This document shows, one piece after another, positions 1 through 5,377 of a stretch of DNA of 5,447 bases; within the stretch, counting starts at the first letter, position 1, and every line of letters begins with the position of its first letter. A model generated the notes under the pieces. That model saw nothing but the letters and a program-made list of their open reading frames with translations. It was not told the DNA's origin and searched no databases. This DNA is from JBAXHO01 sp037138855 (GTDB lineage: Bacteria > Patescibacteriota > Dojkabacteria > B142 > OLB20): assembly GCA_037138855.1 (NCBI GenBank), contig JBAXHO010000093.1:1-5447 (forward strand), in the 5' to 3' direction. The position numbers were made by a program, and so were the translations under genes.

Positions 1-1
1 C

Positions 2-577
2 GGTAAGGCTGTCGGAACACTTATTGAAAAGGGGTTTAAAAAGCATCTTGAAGAGAATTACATTATAGATAATGGATCTTCTGCAAAAGGAATTGACTTG
101 CCAGGTGATGACATATTAACAGACATCAAGGTAACATCTATTTCTCAACCTCAATCCTCCTGTCCCTTTAGAGACGCCAAACAAAAAATATTCGGCTTAG
201 GTTATAATCTGCTGGTTTTTGTTTATGACAAAAAAGATGACGCAAATACTCAAACTGCAAATTTAGATTTTGTAAGCTGTTCATACATATCGAAAAACAG
301 GACAGCCGACTACACAACTACAAGCATATTAAATTCGATGAAGAAAGTAGGAGCAAATATTGAGGATATTATGTCATTTCTGATTGGCATTAAAATTCCT
401 GCTGATGAAATAATGATAAAACAGATTGCAGAACAAATATTGGCCACAGAGATTGAAATTGGTTATCTGACTATTTCAAATGCCTTACAATGGAGGTTGC
501 AATATCAAAGAATAGTAAACCTTAATGATGAAATCCAAGGAATTGATAAAATAGTAAATTATAATAAGGCTGTTTGA
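2..577 (+). CDS. Type II restriction endonuclease, PD-(D/E)xK fold (5' end outside window)
   Basis: This is the 3' part of a restriction endonuclease gene; 191 residues are visible and the frame is open to the left edge, so the true start lies upstream. The enzyme would cut double-stranded DNA at a site protected by the methylase encoded next. The catalytic core is seen directly: an N-terminal helix GTLIEKGFKKHLEE (residues 5-18 of the visible part), then GSSAKGID with Asp32, then DIK at 41-43. Together these give the D...DxK signature of the PD-(D/E)xK nuclease fold. A segment QPQSSCPFRDAKQKIFGLGY (residues 48-67) follows, then the hydrophobic strand LLVFVYDKK. A TTG at 98 is the first start-like codon in frame, but starting there would delete Asp32 and the preceding helix, so it is rejected. 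The gene ends in a TGATG overlap with the methylase gene. G+C is low, like the methylase. The family is inferred from motifs and context; the recognition site and exact subtype are unknown. Confidence 0.86.
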   Translation, partial: GKAVGTLIEKGFKKHLEENYIIDNGSSAKGIDLPGDDILTDIKVTSISQPQSSCPFRDAKQKIFGLGYNLLVFVYDKKDDANTQTANLDFVSCSYISKNRTADYTTTSILNSMKKVGANIEDIMSFLIGIKIPADEIMIKQIAEQILATEIEIGYLTISNALQWRLQYQRIVNLNDEIQGIDKIVNYNKAV

Positions 578-2346
578 TGAAAATATTTGAAGCAAATATA
601 AGTCATCAGGTTTCGGTTTTCTTAAATGAAAATCTGAAAATGATTACATCTTTTGAAATGGCAAATCAAGAAATGTATAAAGCATCCGGCATCTTGCGTT
701 TTTTTGATAACAACAAGGATTTGGAAACGCTGAAAGTAATTCTTTCTGATGCTCACACTATTGTTGAAGAGCTTGACAGGGCAGAATATGGTGACTTTCA
801 GACAAATTCTGAATTAGCTGATAAAGTAACTTTACATTTAGCTTCAAAAAACATTTCTCCCGAAATTGTGATTGAGCCAACTTGCGGCAAAGGAAATTTT
901 ATTATCGCGTCATTGCGCAACTTTGGGAACATCAAATATATTTTCGGTGTTGAAATTTATGAGCCTTACGTTTGGGAAACTAAATTTAGCGTCATAGATT
1001 ATTTCATTGCTAATCCAAACACTAATAAACCTGACATTTCGATTGCCCACTGCAATGTATTTGACTTTGACTTTAAGCAAATAGCTAAAATATATACTAC
1101 TAAGGAAATTTTAGTTATTGGAAATCCTCCATGGGTAACGAACTCAAAATTAGGAAGCCTTAATTCGACAAATCTTCCTAAAAAGACAAATTTCAAAAAT
1201 CATAGTGGTTTAGATGCCATGACAGGAAAAGGGAATTTCGACATTGCTGAATTTATCACCCTTGCAATGATTGAGACCTTTCAAAATATGAATGGACATT
1301 TATTGTTCCTGGTTAAAAATTCGGTAATTAAAAACATTGTTTTGGACCAGAATAAAAACAGGTATAAAATTGCAACCTTAGAAAAACAATGCATCGACAG
1401 CAAAAAGGAATTTAATGTTTCCGTTGAAGCCGCGCTATTCTATTGTCAGCTAAATTCAACCCCGGCTTTTAACTGTACAGAATTTAATTTTTACGACAAC
1501 AAATCCTCTTATTTAAAATTTGGTTGGTTAGACGGTAAATTTGTTTCTAACATTGATACTTATATTTATACAAAAGAAATTGATGGAGAATGTCCTTTTG
1601 TATGGCGACAAGGATTAAAACACGATTGTTCAACAGTTATGGAGTTGGACAAAGTAAACGGAGCCTATGTGAATGGATTGAACGAAGAAGTTCAACTGGA
1701 AGATGGTTTGGTTTTCGGTTTTCTTAAAAGTTCCGATCTTAAAAACACAGTAATCAACCAGACAAGAAAATTTACAATCGTTACGCAAAAAAAGGTTGGA
1801 CAAGAAACCAAATACATCAGAGCTGATTATCCAAAAACTTATCAATATCTGATAGATCATATAGCCACCTTTGACGCAAGAAAATCAAGTATATACAATA
1901 ACAAACCATTATTTTCAATATTCGGAATAGGCGACTATTCATTTAAACCTTATAAAGTTGCTATTTCAGGACTTTACAAGACTTTTCATTTTACTCTGGT
2001 TCTTCCTCAGGACAATAAACCAGTAATGCTTGACGATACTTGCTATCTGATTGGATTTGACAAAATTGAGTTTGCTGTTTACGCGTTAATACTTTTAAAT
2101 TCAACTATGGCAGTTCAGTTTTTACAATCAATAACTTTTGCAGATGCCAAAAGGACTTTTACAAAAGACGTTTTAATGCGGATTGACCTTTTAGAATTAG
2201 CGAATCACATTAATAGAGATGATCTGCAAGCTGAACTCGAATTGCTAAACATTAAGTATAAATTCAATATGACATTGAATATGTGGGACAGTTTTGTAAT
2301 CGAAATGACGCCTGTAATTAATGGACAAATGGCTATGTTTGTATAG
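577..2346 (+). CDS. Adenine-N6 DNA methyltransferase, modification subunit of the type II R-M pair
   Basis: This enzyme transfers a methyl group from S-adenosylmethionine to adenine N6 in the recognition site, protecting host DNA from the partner nuclease. Motifs appear in gamma-class order (numbered from the ATG): motif X-like FQTNSELADKV (74-84); motif I EPTCGKGNF (100-108), the SAM-binding loop; motif II VEIYEPY (125-131); motif III-like HCNVFDFD (158-165); catalytic motif IV NPPW (183-186). These are followed by NFDIAEFITLAM (220-231) and GHLLFLVKNS, which fit motifs V and VI. The rest, about residues 300-540, probably carries target recognition; a segment near the end, ITFADAKRTFTKDVL, looks like the conserved C-terminal part of such enzymes. 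The length of 589 residues is typical of a stand-alone type II methylase, and no nuclease domain is fused. I chose the ATG at 577 over the TTG at 574 because it is preceded by AAGG (566-569) at a 7-base spacing and forms TGATG with the nuclease stop. Specificity is not predictable here. Confidence 0.95.
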   Translation: MKIFEANISHQVSVFLNENLKMITSFEMANQEMYKASGILRFFDNNKDLETLKVILSDAHTIVEELDRAEYGDFQTNSELADKVTLHLASKNISPEIVIEPTCGKGNFIIASLRNFGNIKYIFGVEIYEPYVWETKFSVIDYFIANPNTNKPDISIAHCNVFDFDFKQIAKIYTTKEILVIGNPPWVTNSKLGSLNSTNLPKKTNFKNHSGLDAMTGKGNFDIAEFITLAMIETFQNMNGHLLFLVKNSVIKNIVLDQNKNRYKIATLEKQCIDSKKEFNVSVEAALFYCQLNSTPAFNCTEFNFYDNKSSYLKFGWLDGKFVSNIDTYIYTKEIDGECPFVWRQGLKHDCSTVMELDKVNGAYVNGLNEEVQLEDGLVFGFLKSSDLKNTVINQTRKFTIVTQKKVGQETKYIRADYPKTYQYLIDHIATFDARKSSIYNNKPLFSIFGIGDYSFKPYKVAISGLYKTFHFTLVLPQDNKPVMLDDTCYLIGFDKIEFAVYALILLNSTMAVQFLQSITFADAKRTFTKDVLMRIDLLELANHINRDDLQAELELLNIKYKFNMTLNMWDSFVIEMTPVINGQMAMFV

Positions 2347-2412
2347 TCAGCTAAAAGCATTACCGGAAAGGATTTCTAACCAAGGCCTCACCCTGCGCAA
2401 CCTCTCTCAAAA

Positions 2413-2435
2413 CGGGGTGACTCTCTGTCACCCCG
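2413..2435 (-). terminator. Stem-loop between convergent genes, probable intrinsic terminator
   Basis: A perfect 9-bp stem (CGGGGTGAC at 2413-2421, GTCACCCCG at 2427-2435) encloses the 5-base loop TCTCT. It lies 14 bases past the stop codon of the minus-strand gene at 2450-3121. On the minus strand the stem is followed by TTTT (after G-C closure), which suits an intrinsic terminator. On the plus strand the following bases are CAAATAAATG, with no T-run, so ending the methylase transcript here is less certain, although a bidirectional role is possible. No other strong hairpin was seen between the two genes. Confidence 0.72.
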
Positions 2436-2449
2436 CAAATAAATGATAG

Positions 2450-3121
2450 CTAATATTTCTCCTTCTGGAATCCCCATTCACGGATCACGTTTTTCCAGGT
2501 ATCGGGGTAGTTGCCCCTGATGACATTGATGAGGGCATTGTGCGTTTTCACGATGGTTTTGCGCAGGTCGTTCTTGGTGCCTACTTTTTGGGAAACTGTG
2601 CCATCGATTGCTGAAGCTGCCGCCAGAAGCGCGGTGTAATTGCCCAGGGTTGTTTGCCAGAAAGCTTTTCCGTACTTCTCGTTATCAAATCCGTGGGCGG
2701 ATATGGCAGCGTGGGTTAGCCCGAGGGCATCCCGGCGTTTTTGCTGGTCGCCGGGGATAATGTATTTACTTCCCACTTTTTCGATGCCGAACTGGGGATA
2801 ATAATCGGGGGCATGTGCCTTTTCATATTTATACACCAGGTAGCCTTTAATGGCTACGACGCCCTCGTCAATCTGCACGTTAAGCGCAGCCAGTTTGCCG
2901 GTTAATTCCTTGCGGCCGCCGCCCGTGCTTTCGCGCTCGCTAAGTGTTGTGCCGAAGGCGTTAACGTTCGCCCCGTGTTTATTCACATCGGTCCATATCA
3001 ATCCTATCTGCGCATTTGCTTTCCATGCTGCCACTACACTTTGGCCGAGGCTACTCATGTCAGCATCTTTCCTTGGGATGTTCCCGGTATGCTTTACTGA
3101 TTTGGTTAATTCTGTGCCCAT
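2450..3121 (-). CDS. Conserved-looking hypothetical cytosolic protein ending in WGFQKEKY
   Basis: This gene encodes 223 residues of unknown function. There is no signal peptide, no membrane segment and no cysteine, so a soluble cytosolic protein is likely. The sequence reads as mostly helical: SSLGQSVVAAWKANAQIGLIW (23-43) and a long Ala-rich stretch near 155-172 with KAFWQTTLGNYTALLAAASA. A central part, GEP-free but aromatic (HAPDYYPQFGIEKVGSKYII, 103-122), precedes an Arg/Lys cluster QQKRRD. The C-terminus NYPDTWKNVIREWGFQKEKY is strikingly ordered. From memory, similar tails occur in multi-copy hypothetical proteins of Bacteroidota; I cannot verify that here. Base composition is about 50% G+C in a sampled stretch against about 33% in the R-M genes, suggesting a different history or strong codon selection. 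The start is the ATG at 3121; no strong Shine-Dalgarno is visible, which is common in this phylum. It is transcribed away from the repeat-rich spacer, so its promoter may lie there; no clear TAnnTTTG box was found. An open frame on the opposite strand is a by-product of its composition. Confidence 0.86.
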   Translation of the reverse strand: MGTELTKSVKHTGNIPRKDADMSSLGQSVVAAWKANAQIGLIWTDVNKHGANVNAFGTTLSERESTGGGRKELTGKLAALNVQIDEGVVAIKGYLVYKYEKAHAPDYYPQFGIEKVGSKYIIPGDQQKRRDALGLTHAAISAHGFDNEKYGKAFWQTTLGNYTALLAAASAIDGTVSQKVGTKNDLRKTIVKTHNALINVIRGNYPDTWKNVIREWGFQKEKY

Positions 3122-3245
3122 GATACATGATTTAAGGTGAATACTGCATTTATAAACGATCTGTTGGTTGAACGGAATACTTCAAATTTCTTTCCATCAT
3201 CCTGTGGTTATTGTTTATGCCGGATCTGTAAGCTATTAGTTTTTG

Positions 3246-3413
3246 CCCTTGTTTCCTCGCAACAAAGGTTCTGGAGTAAAATAGATATCCTTGTTTTCAT
3301 AGAACAAGGTTTCAGGAGTAATATAAATGTCCTTGTTTTCACACAACAAGGATTCAGGAGATAAATATATGTCCATGTTCCAGTGCAACAATGGCACAAT
3401 AGATAAATATGTG
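3246..3413. repeat. 42-bp tandem repeat, four units, each with an internal inverted repeat
   Basis: The units are 3246-3287, 3288-3329, 3330-3371 and 3372-3413, with an exact 42-base period and no indels. By hand count, identities are 30/42 (units 1-2), 35/42 (2-3) and 28/42 (3-4), so the two inner units are the closest. Units 2 and 3 contain CCTTGTT and AACAAGG around a 7-base loop. Units 1 and 4 form the same stem with one bulged A, and there the fourth base of the left arm and its partner have changed together (T-A in unit 1, A-T in unit 4). Units 2 and 3 also carry AGGAG followed eight bases later by ATG on the plus strand. A weaker similarity to GGTTCTGG...CCTTGTTT extends upstream from about 3222, possibly an eroded unit. 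Whether this is a non-coding minisatellite, a structured element or a decayed coding repeat is open. Confidence 0.93.
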
Positions 3414-3431
3414 CCTGTATTTATGAGTTAG
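3327..3431 (+). CDS. Possible 34-residue small ORF built from the 42-bp repeat
   Basis: An ATG at 3327 is preceded by AGGAG (3314-3318) at an ideal 8-base spacing and opens 34 codons ending in TAG. The product contains two 14-residue repeats, MSLFSHNKDSGDKY and MSMFQCNNGTIDKY, then VPVFMS. A second AGGAG plus ATG at 3369 offers an internal start. The same reading frame in units 1 and 2 gives related peptides (for example LFPRNKGSGVK) but is broken by stops. This fits either a decayed repeat protein or a chance effect of the repeat's sequence. There is no homology that I recognise and no visible upstream promoter, so it is listed only as a candidate. Confidence 0.2.
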   Translation: MSLFSHNKDSGDKYMSMFQCNNGTIDKYVPVFMS

Positions 3432-3504
3432 GGGGAGTGGGGCGAGAGGGTAAGCGTGTTATGTATGTTTTATAATATGAATTACAAATTCTACAATGTG
3501 CCAT

Positions 3505-3523
3505 TAGCAGTTGCAAACAGCTA
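3505..3523. repeat. Short imperfect hairpin, first of a REP-like pair
   Basis: TAGC and GCTA form the base of a stem, an A-A mismatch follows, then GTT pairs with AAC around the loop GCA. The core AGTTGCAAAC (3509-3518) recurs 36 bases downstream in the stronger hairpin at 3540-3560, in the same orientation. Paired hairpins with a shared core in a spacer resemble REP elements mobilised by Y1 (RAYT) transposases. No transposase gene lies in the window, so this assignment is inference. Confidence 0.5.
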
Positions 3524-3539
3524 TATTTTTATTGATAAA

Positions 3540-3560
3540 GCTGAAGTTGCAAACTTCAGC
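3540..3560. repeat. 9-bp perfect hairpin, REP-like; may also terminate the minus-strand gene
   Basis: GCTGAAGTT (3540-3548) and AACTTCAGC (3552-3560) form a perfect 9-bp stem with the 3-base loop GCA. The hairpin lies 13 bases beyond the stop codon of the 140-residue minus-strand gene. On that strand the stem is followed by TTTATCAATAAAAAT, a weak T-run, so it could end that transcript. The flank on the other side, CAGCGGAC, together with the stem looks to me like a dispersed repeat often seen in Bacteroidota spacers, but that is memory and not proven here. REP-like element and terminator are not mutually exclusive. Confidence 0.8.
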
Positions 3561-3573
3561 CAGCGGACTTGTT

Positions 3574-3996
3574 TTATTTTGGAATCCTACTCAACGAGTT
3601 GATCATCCATTTACTTATTTTTTTTCCTGTTTTTTCTAGTTTTACATAGCCATCTTCAAGTGGACCTTCTATGACTTCGTCGATTTGACGATATTCAATA
3701 ACCGCAATATATTTTCTGCCCTTTAACTCTTTGTCACTCTGTCCAGATTTATAATATATGTCATCAAATTCATTTATTATACCGCCATCTTTCGTTTTTT
3801 CATCAGTGTTATCTAGTGTATAGATCATTGCGGTTTTTAAATCCTTTAATTCCAAATAACAAAAGTCCCCACATGAGTAACTTATAAAAGTCAGTGTAAT
3901 ATTCTTCTTGGTTCCTAGTGATTGTGCTACCACAGTATTAGTAGTTGCAATTAGGGATAAAATATAAGCAATTAATAGTTTAAATAAAGTTTTCAT
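3574..3996 (-). CDS. Small exported protein of unknown function with a CGDFC motif
   Basis: This gene encodes 140 residues. An N-terminal signal peptide is clear: MKTLFK, a hydrophobic core LLIAYILSLIATTN, and a cleavage-like VVAQ with processing probably after Ala24 or Gln25. There is no lipobox cysteine, so a soluble periplasmic or secreted protein is likely. The mature part is about 115 residues with beta-prone stretches (NITLTFISYS, FCYLELKDL, KYIAVIEYRQI). It has only two cysteines, in SCGDFCYLEL (Cys42 and Cys46), close enough for a small disulfide loop or metal site. The C-terminus is basic (EKTGKKISKWMINSLSRIPK). The start is the ATG at 3996, preceded on its strand by AAAGGAAA at a suitable distance. 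It lies 208 bases downstream of another exported-protein gene on the same strand; the spacer contains inverted repeats, so co-transcription is uncertain. I do not recognise a named family, and a role cannot be assigned. Confidence 0.86.
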   Translation of the reverse strand: MKTLFKLLIAYILSLIATTNTVVAQSLGTKKNITLTFISYSCGDFCYLELKDLKTAMIYTLDNTDEKTKDGGIINEFDDIYYKSGQSDKELKGRKYIAVIEYRQIDEVIEGPLEDGYVKLEKTGKKISKWMINSLSRIPK

Positions 3997-4067
3997 TTTT
4001 AATTTCCTTTTCTTTGAGTTTTATTTATTTCCTACTCATTTGGCTTTTCGTTTTCGCCCCGTTTTAT

Positions 4068-4091
4068 AAAGTGGTTTCTGGACTCCACTTT
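4068..4091. repeat. 7-bp inverted repeat followed by T6 on the plus strand
   Basis: AAAGTGG (4068-4074) and CCACTTT (4085-4091) flank a 10-base loop; TTTTTT follows at 4095-4100 on the plus strand. The arrangement resembles a plus-strand terminator, but no plus-strand gene ends nearby. Reading on the minus strand, the direction of both flanking genes, only TATAAAA follows, so termination between them is possible but weakly supported. Confidence 0.5.
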
Positions 4092-4103
4092 CTGTTTTTT
4101 ATA

Positions 4104-4137
4104 TTCGGTCATGATAGAAATGTAAAACTTGACCGAA
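4104..4137. promoter_or_regulatory. TTCGGTC...GACCGAA dyad, possible operator
   Basis: TTCGGTC (4104-4110) and GACCGAA (4131-4137) are perfect 7-base inverted arms separated by 20 bases, so the arm centres are about 27 bases apart. The related TCGGT recurs in the palindrome at 4161-4174. The position, 110-145 bases upstream of the ATG of the 140-residue gene, is compatible with a regulator site, but no regulator gene is present and a 7-bp dyad could arise by chance. Confidence 0.3.
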
Positions 4138-4160
4138 CTCAGCCCTATTTATCACAGCCT

Positions 4161-4174
4161 AAGCCGATCGGTTT
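4161..4174. repeat. Palindrome centred on CCGATCGG followed by T5
   Basis: AAGCCGATCGGTTT is a near-perfect palindrome (CCGATCGG core plus a G-T and two A-T pairs) without a loop, followed by more T on the plus strand. It lies about 30 bases beyond the stop codon of the 390-residue minus-strand gene. A loopless palindrome forms a poor RNA hairpin, so a protein-binding site is as likely as a terminator. Confidence 0.35.
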
Positions 4175-4204
4175 TTATCACTAATCTATGCTATGATATA
4201 AAGT

Positions 4205-5377
4205 TCAGTATTTTATCTGCACATCAAATAATGAATTTGCCTTAATTACATCATGCCGCTTATTATCCACCTCTACTGTTTGAAGTTTGACACCTTTAAC
4301 TAAACGTGTATTTGATTTATAACCATCAAATGGCCCATCAACTTTGTTTAAATCCCATCTGCTGACATCAACATTGGCAGGCCAAAGTAATCCTTGAAGG
4401 TCTTCTGTCTTAAAACTATATACTGTTCCGTTTAAAAGACTGAATTTTATTGTTGGATTCTCTAATATATAGAGGTTTGGAGTTATCCAATTAGGCACAC
4501 CGCCACCTGAAATACCTAGTTTTTTTCTTTCTGAACCTGGCGATACTTTAAAATTTACAACTGTTATATTCGAATTATCGATAGCAAAGAATTTTGCGGC
4601 ATCAACTAAGGAGAAGGGTACGCTAACAGTAGCAACATACAATCCCTCTTTTTGATCATCCAATGATAACTGAAGATTAATTATTTGTGTATCAAAGTTG
4701 TAATCACTTTTGCTTGCATAGCATTTTCCTCTGATCTCAAATTTAGTATTAATATATCTTAAATTAGCAATTAAATACTGTTCCCTAAGCTTGACAATCT
4801 TATTTATAACACTGTCCCTGGCGGCAGCAATTTGGAAATCGTCTTTAGTTCTAAGATTATCAAACAAGTCAGCTAATTCAAGCATTTGACTGTAAAGCAA
4901 CCCACTTGTATACGATTCCTTTAGTAGCATTTCATTTTTCCTTATTCCACTGAGAAATACATGTGGTGTGATCGAGTTTATGTCTGTCAAGTCAAGGTGT
5001 GTTAGCTTATATGAAGTTAATGGAAAAAATTTTGGCATACCAAATAAAATATTATTTGTATCAGGGTAAAACATTCTTGGTAATAGCCAAAGTTCATCTG
5101 TATATCCATCTGCATAATTATATAATCCTCCCAAAGTAGCGATTGAATCTTGATTATCTGAGCGCATCACAATAGAAGCTAAATTATAAGCTAAATTGTT
5201 ATATGCGTCACTACTGAGTATTTTTATCTGCTCCAAAGCCTTGTCATATTTCTTATTAATAAAATTATATTTAGCATGTTCGTATGCATATTGGTTTGGA
5301 TCTTGCGCGTTCGCAGAACTCTGAATTATTACAACAAATAGTAGTGTATTGATTGTCAATCTTAGTTTTCTGAACAT
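4205..5377 (-). CDS. Exported protein of unknown function with TPR-like N-terminal part
   Basis: This gene encodes 390 residues. The N-terminus MFRKLRLTINTLLFVVIIQSSANAQ is a classical signal peptide with an ANA-Q cleavage site near residue 24, and no lipobox Cys; a periplasmic or secreted location is inferred. Residues 26-89 read as helical repeats of TPR character, with YAYEHAKYNFINKKYDKALE followed by DAYNNLAYNLASIVM. A middle part (about 95-210) has further helices, including SQMLELADLFDNL and RDSVINKIVKLREQYLIANL. From about 214 the protein becomes beta-rich: FEIRGKCYASKSDYNFDT, INLQLSLDD, GLYVATVSVPFSLVDAAKFF, then a Gly-rich loop GISGGGVPNW (288-297) and strands to the end. Cys219 is the only cysteine. 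The start is the ATG at 5377; only a weak purine stretch precedes it, in an AT-rich leader. About 70 bases of upstream sequence remain in the window, without a convincing promoter. No enzymatic motif or named family was recognised; scaffolding or binding is only a guess from the TPR-like part. Confidence 0.87.
   Translation of the reverse strand: MFRKLRLTINTLLFVVIIQSSANAQDPNQYAYEHAKYNFINKKYDKALEQIKILSSDAYNNLAYNLASIVMRSDNQDSIATLGGLYNYADGYTDELWLLPRMFYPDTNNILFGMPKFFPLTSYKLTHLDLTDINSITPHVFLSGIRKNEMLLKESYTSGLLYSQMLELADLFDNLRTKDDFQIAAARDSVINKIVKLREQYLIANLRYINTKFEIRGKCYASKSDYNFDTQIINLQLSLDDQKEGLYVATVSVPFSLVDAAKFFAIDNSNITVVNFKVSPGSERKKLGISGGGVPNWITPNLYILENPTIKFSLLNGTVYSFKTEDLQGLLWPANVDVSRWDLNKVDGPFDGYKSNTRLVKGVKLQTVEVDNKRHDVIKANSLFDVQIKY

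Larger units (their letters stand above)
3122..3573. other. 452-bp spacer without a confident gene, rich in repeats
   Basis: No confident protein gene is seen between the two minus-strand genes. The stretch holds a 42-bp tandem repeat (3246-3413), a short G-rich patch on the plus strand (runs of 5, 4 and 3 G at 3431-3435, 3439-3442 and 3448-3450), and two hairpins at 3505-3523 and 3540-3560. Frames that stay open through the repeat on both strands do so because 42 is a multiple of three, so openness alone is not evidence of coding. Part of the spacer must contain the promoter of the gene at 2450-3121. Confidence 0.85.
3997..4204. other. 208-bp spacer between two minus-strand genes, with inverted repeats
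   Basis: Besides the Shine-Dalgarno of the downstream gene (AGGAAA, just above 4003), the spacer has three dyad-symmetric sites described separately (4068-4091, 4104-4137, 4161-4174). It should contain the promoter of the 140-residue gene if that is transcribed alone. No match to the Bacteroidota TTTG / TAnnTTTG promoter pair was found by eye. No gene is visible on either strand. Confidence 0.7.

Noticed and set aside
999..1860. Two short minus-strand open frames inside the methylase gene
   Set aside because: They are antisense to a gene with complete methyltransferase motifs and have no independent support.
2850..3140. Open frame on the plus strand opposite the 223-residue minus-strand gene
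   Set aside because: It lies antisense to a better supported gene, its product is Ser/Pro/Leu-rich low-quality sequence, and the GC-rich composition of the real gene explains its openness.
3137..3364. Plus-strand open frame from a GTG with 14-residue repeats (LVFIEQGFRS type)
   Set aside because: The repeat period is a multiple of three, so any stop-free frame of one unit stays open. The start is weak and the protein is unlike any family I know. The frame with good ribosome sites is a different one.
3208..3399. Minus-strand open frame through the tandem repeat, Cys-rich product
   Set aside because: Same argument: openness follows from the 42-bp period. No ribosome site or signal was seen in front of it.
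3246..3413. CRISPR array
   Set aside because: The units are contiguous and diverged along their full length, with no alternation of identical repeats and unique spacers, and no cas gene is present.
3431..3450. G-quadruplex
   Set aside because: Only three G-runs of three or more are present; a four-run three-layer structure is not possible from this patch alone.
3390..3505. 9-base inverted repeat AATGGCACA (3390-3398) / TGTGCCATT (3497-3505) as ends of a small element
   Set aside because: A single 9-base match in a spacer of this size is expected by chance nearly as often as not, and no target duplication was found at its edges.
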